A stretch of DNA of 34,313 bases from Chitinophagaceae bacterium (GTDB taxonomy: Bacteria > Bacteroidota > Bacteroidia > Chitinophagales > Chitinophagaceae), in the NCBI GenBank assembly GCA_021151685.1, contig JAGKWS010000036.1, forward strand, positions 1 to 34,313, given 5' to 3'. The notes below the pieces were generated by a model, which was not told the DNA's origin, did not search any database, and was given only the letters and a program-made list of their open reading frames with translations. This document shows positions 31,904-34,313 of the stretch, piece after piece. Positions within the stretch are counted from its first letter, which is position 1. Each line of letters starts with the position of its first letter. Both the position numbers and the translations under genes were made by a program.

Positions 31904-33370
31904 TTATACCATTTCGCCCATCAGTGTGGCCGATGTTGCATCATTTATCCGTACCATAGCATAGTCGCCTTTTTGCAGTGGGCGGTCGTTTTTGGCAAAA
32001 ACCACCACCTTGTTCTGCGAGTTGCGGCCATACCAATCTTTGTCGCTACGCTTGCTATCGCCCTCTATGAGCACCTCAAAAGTCTTGCCGATGTCGGCAC
32101 GGTAGCTATCGCGGGAATGGCTGTTTTGCAGATTGATGATTTCGGTAAGGCGGCGTTTTTTCACATCTTCCGGAATATCATCGGCAAAGCGGCGTGCGGC
32201 CAGTGTGCCGGGGCGTTCGCTATAGGCAAACATATAGGCCATATCGAACCGAGACAACTCCATAACCGATAATGTGTCCTGATGTTCTTCTTCGGTTTCG
32301 GTACAGAAGCCGGTTATAACATCGGTACTCAGGCCACAGTCTGGTATTATTTCGCGTATACGTTTCACCTTGGCCAGATACCACTCGCGGGTATAGGTAC
32401 GGTTCATGAGCTGCAACACGCGGGTGTTGCCACTCTGTACCGGCAGGTGAATGTAGTTGCATATGTTGTTGTACTTCGCCATGGTGTGCAGCACATCGTC
32501 GGTAATGTCTTTGGGGTGCGATGTACTGAAACGTACCCGCAACAGTGGAGATATGAGGGCAACCTGCTCTAACAACTGAGCAAACGTAACCCCCTGCTGC
32601 AGCGCATCGGTATTGGCGTCAATCTGTACACCAGAAGGCACAAAATAATAGCTATCCACATTCTGACCCAGCAAGGTTACCTCGCGGTAGCCTTGCTCAA
32701 ACAGGTTGCGGCATTCGTTTACGATGCTTGCTGCATCGCGGCTACGCTCGCGGCCACGGGTGAAGGGTACTACGCAGAAGCTGCACATATTGTTGCAACC
32801 GCGCATAATGCTGACAAACGCGGTAACACCGTTGCTATCCAATCGCACGGGCGATATGTCGGCATAGGTTTCTTCGCGGCTTAGCAGCACGTTTACGCTC
32901 TTCTGCCCGCCTTCGGCCTCGTTGATGAGGCCCGGCAAACTGCGGTAGGCATCGGGGCCTACTACAATATCTACCAGTTTTTCTTCTTCCAGAAACTTTG
33001 CCTTCAGGCGTTCGGCCATACAACCCAGCACGCCTATGAGCATGCCCGGCTTGCTTTCCTTTACTTTTCTGAACGACTGCAAGCGGTTGCGCACGGTCTG
33101 TTCGGCCTTTTCGCGTATGGAGCAGGTATTGAGGAGTACCAGATCGGCATCCTCAAAGTTGCGTGTAGCACCAAAGCCTTCCTCGTGCAGTATAGAGGCA
33201 ACAATTTCGCTATCGCTGAAGTTCATTTGACAGCCATAGCTTTCTATATAGAATTTTTTAGAAAATTCGTTGGGGTCCCCTGCAAAGGGGGCATATGCTT
33301 CGCCCTGTCGTGCTTCTTCAATATCTTTTTTGTACAACTCCGGGTGAAGATTTTGCAGTGTTTCTGCCAT
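31904..33370 (-). CDS. miaB: tRNA-2-methylthio-N6-(dimethylallyl)adenosine synthase
   Basis: 488 residues from the ATG at 33368-33370; the upstream frame extension overlaps the promoter. The UPF0004 domain comes first with Cys in YGCQMNFSDSE, LLNTCSIREKAE and GVLGCMAERL (auxiliary 4Fe-4S cluster). The radical SAM domain follows with RGCNNMCSFCVVPFTRGRERSR (CxxxCxxC). A C-terminal TRAM domain ends the protein (SQNKVVVFAKNDRPLQKGDYAMVRI). MiaB methylthiolates i6A37 in tRNAs reading UNN codons. It heads the miaB-nucleotidyltransferase-sigma-54 activator cluster. It is divergent from the metallo-beta-lactamase with 90 nt between the start codons. Confidence 0.97.
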   Translation of the reverse strand: MAETLQNLHPELYKKDIEEARQGEAYAPFAGDPNEFSKKFYIESYGCQMNFSDSEIVASILHEEGFGATRNFEDADLVLLNTCSIREKAEQTVRNRLQSFRKVKESKPGMLIGVLGCMAERLKAKFLEEEKLVDIVVGPDAYRSLPGLINEAEGGQKSVNVLLSREETYADISPVRLDSNGVTAFVSIMRGCNNMCSFCVVPFTRGRERSRDAASIVNECRNLFEQGYREVTLLGQNVDSYYFVPSGVQIDANTDALQQGVTFAQLLEQVALISPLLRVRFSTSHPKDITDDVLHTMAKYNNICNYIHLPVQSGNTRVLQLMNRTYTREWYLAKVKRIREIIPDCGLSTDVITGFCTETEEEHQDTLSVMELSRFDMAYMFAYSERPGTLAARRFADDIPEDVKKRRLTEIINLQNSHSRDSYRADIGKTFEVLIEGDSKRSDKDWYGRNSQNKVVVFAKNDRPLQKGDYAMVRINDATSATLMGEMV

Positions 33371-33392
33371 AATTTCCGATTTTCGGTAACTG

Positions 33393-33400
33393 CAAAGGTA
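33393..33400 (-). promoter_or_regulatory. -7 element for miaB
   Basis: TACCTTTG on the minus strand, 22 nt upstream of the miaB ATG. The nearest TTTG upstream is 29 nt away (33430-33433), longer than the usual spacer. Confidence 0.5.
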
Positions 33401-33460
33401 CACGAAAAGCATCAACGGCACAGCGTGGGCAAATACTATACAATTCTTTACATTTATTTT

Positions 33461-34216
33461 ATGATACGACTATTTACCTCCCTTGTAACCATCTGTACCC
33501 TATGCGTACTATCGGGCTGCACATGGATGCACGGCCACCACAAAACCAAGCTTGCACACAATATTATACTTCCGCTGGGTGCACATACCTATGTGCACCG
33601 CTCGTGGCTGTACGATAATGTTTGGGGCAAGGTGCCCTGCAACGGCATGGTATACATCAACAACAAGGAAGCCATAGTTTTTGACACACCCACTAATGAT
33701 ACTGCGGCTACAGAACTGATAGACTGGCTACAGGGACAGGGCATAAAAATAAGGGCCGTGGTTGTGAACCACTTTCATGGCGATTGTTTGGGAGGGTTAA
33801 AGGCATTTCATGATGCCGGCATACCCTCTTACGCCAATAACCTAACCCTGAAACTGGCAGGAGAGGATGTAAAAAACCACCCTGTGGTGCCGCAAAATGG
33901 TTTTGACGGGGAGCTGATACTGACTGTGGGTAGCGGCAAGGTCATCAACCGGTATTGCGGCGAGGCCCATACAAAGGACAATATTGTAAGTTATGTACCT
34001 GAAGACCGGGCCTTATTTGGCGGGTGCATGGTGAAGGAGATGGGTGCGGGCAAGGGCAACCTGAACGATGCCAACCAAGCAACATGGCCCGCTACTATAG
34101 CGCAGGTAAAACAGCACTTTGGTGAAGCAAAATATGTGGTACCGGGGCACGGCCGCCATGGCGACACACGGCTGCTGGACTATACCATAAAACTCTTTAG
34201 CCAACCTACCCGCTAA
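33461..34216 (+). CDS. Subclass B1 metallo-beta-lactamase, predicted lipoprotein
   Basis: 251 residues from the ATG at 33461. The frame is open upstream, but the signal peptide starts here. The lipobox is LSGC (Cys20). All B1 zinc ligands are in place: NHFHGD (His104, His106, Asp108), GEAH (His170), GGCMVK (Cys189) and PGHG (His230). They correspond to H116, H118, D120, H196, C221 and H263 in standard numbering. Lys192 matches the substrate-carboxylate Lys224. ANQATWPATI matches the conserved AN..WP..I block. The residue after the zinc Asp is Cys rather than the more usual Arg. B1 enzymes hydrolyse penicillins, cephalosporins and carbapenems; activity here is predicted, not shown. Lipidation would tether it to the membrane as for NDM-1. 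Confidence 0.88.
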   Translation: MIRLFTSLVTICTLCVLSGCTWMHGHHKTKLAHNIILPLGAHTYVHRSWLYDNVWGKVPCNGMVYINNKEAIVFDTPTNDTAATELIDWLQGQGIKIRAVVVNHFHGDCLGGLKAFHDAGIPSYANNLTLKLAGEDVKNHPVVPQNGFDGELILTVGSGKVINRYCGEAHTKDNIVSYVPEDRALFGGCMVKEMGAGKGNLNDANQATWPATIAQVKQHFGEAKYVVPGHGRHGDTRLLDYTIKLFSQPTR

Positions 34217-34231
34217 GAGCCGGTTTAAGAT

Positions 34232-34313
34232 TTATTCATTGCGTTTCTTATGGTTGTTTTTGGCTGCAACTTCGTTACATTTTTCGCCATAGGAAGGACT
34301 ATGGCTGCAAAAT
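34232..34313 (-). other. Possible end of a gene entering from the right edge, with a hairpin
   Basis: On the minus strand a frame is open from the edge to a TAA at 34232-34234, ending KNNHKKRNE. A second frame is also open, so neither is firm. A perfect hairpin GCCATAG / CTATGGC with a 6-nt loop lies at 34286-34305, and TGGCTGCAA occurs twice (34261 and 34302). No function can be assigned. Confidence 0.2.

Noticed and set aside
33461..34216. Glyoxalase II or other general metallo-beta-lactamase-fold hydrolase
   Set aside because: The HFHGD motif is followed by the B1-specific GGCMVK and PGHG ligands and by the AN..WP block, which glyoxalases lack.

Overview
The window looks like a chromosomal piece of a Bacteroidota genome, probably from the Chitinophagaceae or a relative. 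The evidence is as follows. Seven minus-strand start codons have a TAnnTTTG octamer (the Bacteroidota -7 promoter element) 21-35 nt upstream. Shine-Dalgarno sequences are weak. The Ile codon ATA is used heavily. There is a YiaA protein, a MiaB/sigma-54-regulator neighbourhood and a GSFTGA-type sigma-54 activator. No rRNA, tRNA or CRISPR array was seen. The genus is not determined.

Layout. 1-5.0 kb (minus strand): a partial lipoprotein, an MBOAT O-acyltransferase, an HSDL2-like short-chain dehydrogenase, dihydroneopterin aldolase (folB), an HddA-type heptose-7-phosphate kinase and a degenerate, Toprim-less GyrB-like protein. 5.3-7.15 kb: a BlaI-type repressor with a well-defined promoter/operator and a BlaR1-type M56 membrane peptidase whose periplasmic end is an N-acetylmuramoyl-L-alanine amidase. 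7.25-11.9 kb: a complete cyanophycin cycle made of isoaspartyl dipeptidase (iaaA), cyanophycinase (cphB) and cyanophycin synthetase (cphA). 12.2-13.1 kb: a secreted protein of unknown function.

13.2-19.0 kb is an A+T-richer defence-type island. A ParB-like gene abuts a probable PD-(D/E)XK-like nuclease gene on the plus strand. Facing them is a HaeII-family restriction enzyme with its C5 methyltransferase, and behind that an unrecognised protein. 19.0-25.3 kb returns to core-type genes: a membrane protein, a GT-B glycosyltransferase paired with an LpxH-like phosphoesterase, yiaA and nadE. They are interrupted at 21.85-23.08 kb by a small insert bounded by near-identical 27-nt direct repeats and carrying a cluster of palindromes.

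25.4-29.75 kb is repeat-rich. Three nested copies of a roughly 245-320 bp element, plus two dispersed partial copies with a REP-like hairpin, surround two paralogous lipoprotein genes and a CAP-domain gene. 29.8-34.2 kb: a sigma-54 activator, a nucleotidyltransferase, miaB and, divergently, a lipoprotein subclass B1 metallo-beta-lactamase with all six zinc ligands.

Functional themes: nitrogen storage as cyanophycin; cell-wall and beta-lactam biology (BlaI/BlaR1-amidase, B1 lactamase); envelope glycolipid metabolism (HddA-type kinase, LpxH-like enzyme, glycosyltransferase, MBOAT); and DNA-based defence. The best candidates for undescribed biology are the ParB-like/nuclease-like pair, the BlaR1-amidase fusion and the GyrB-like relic.
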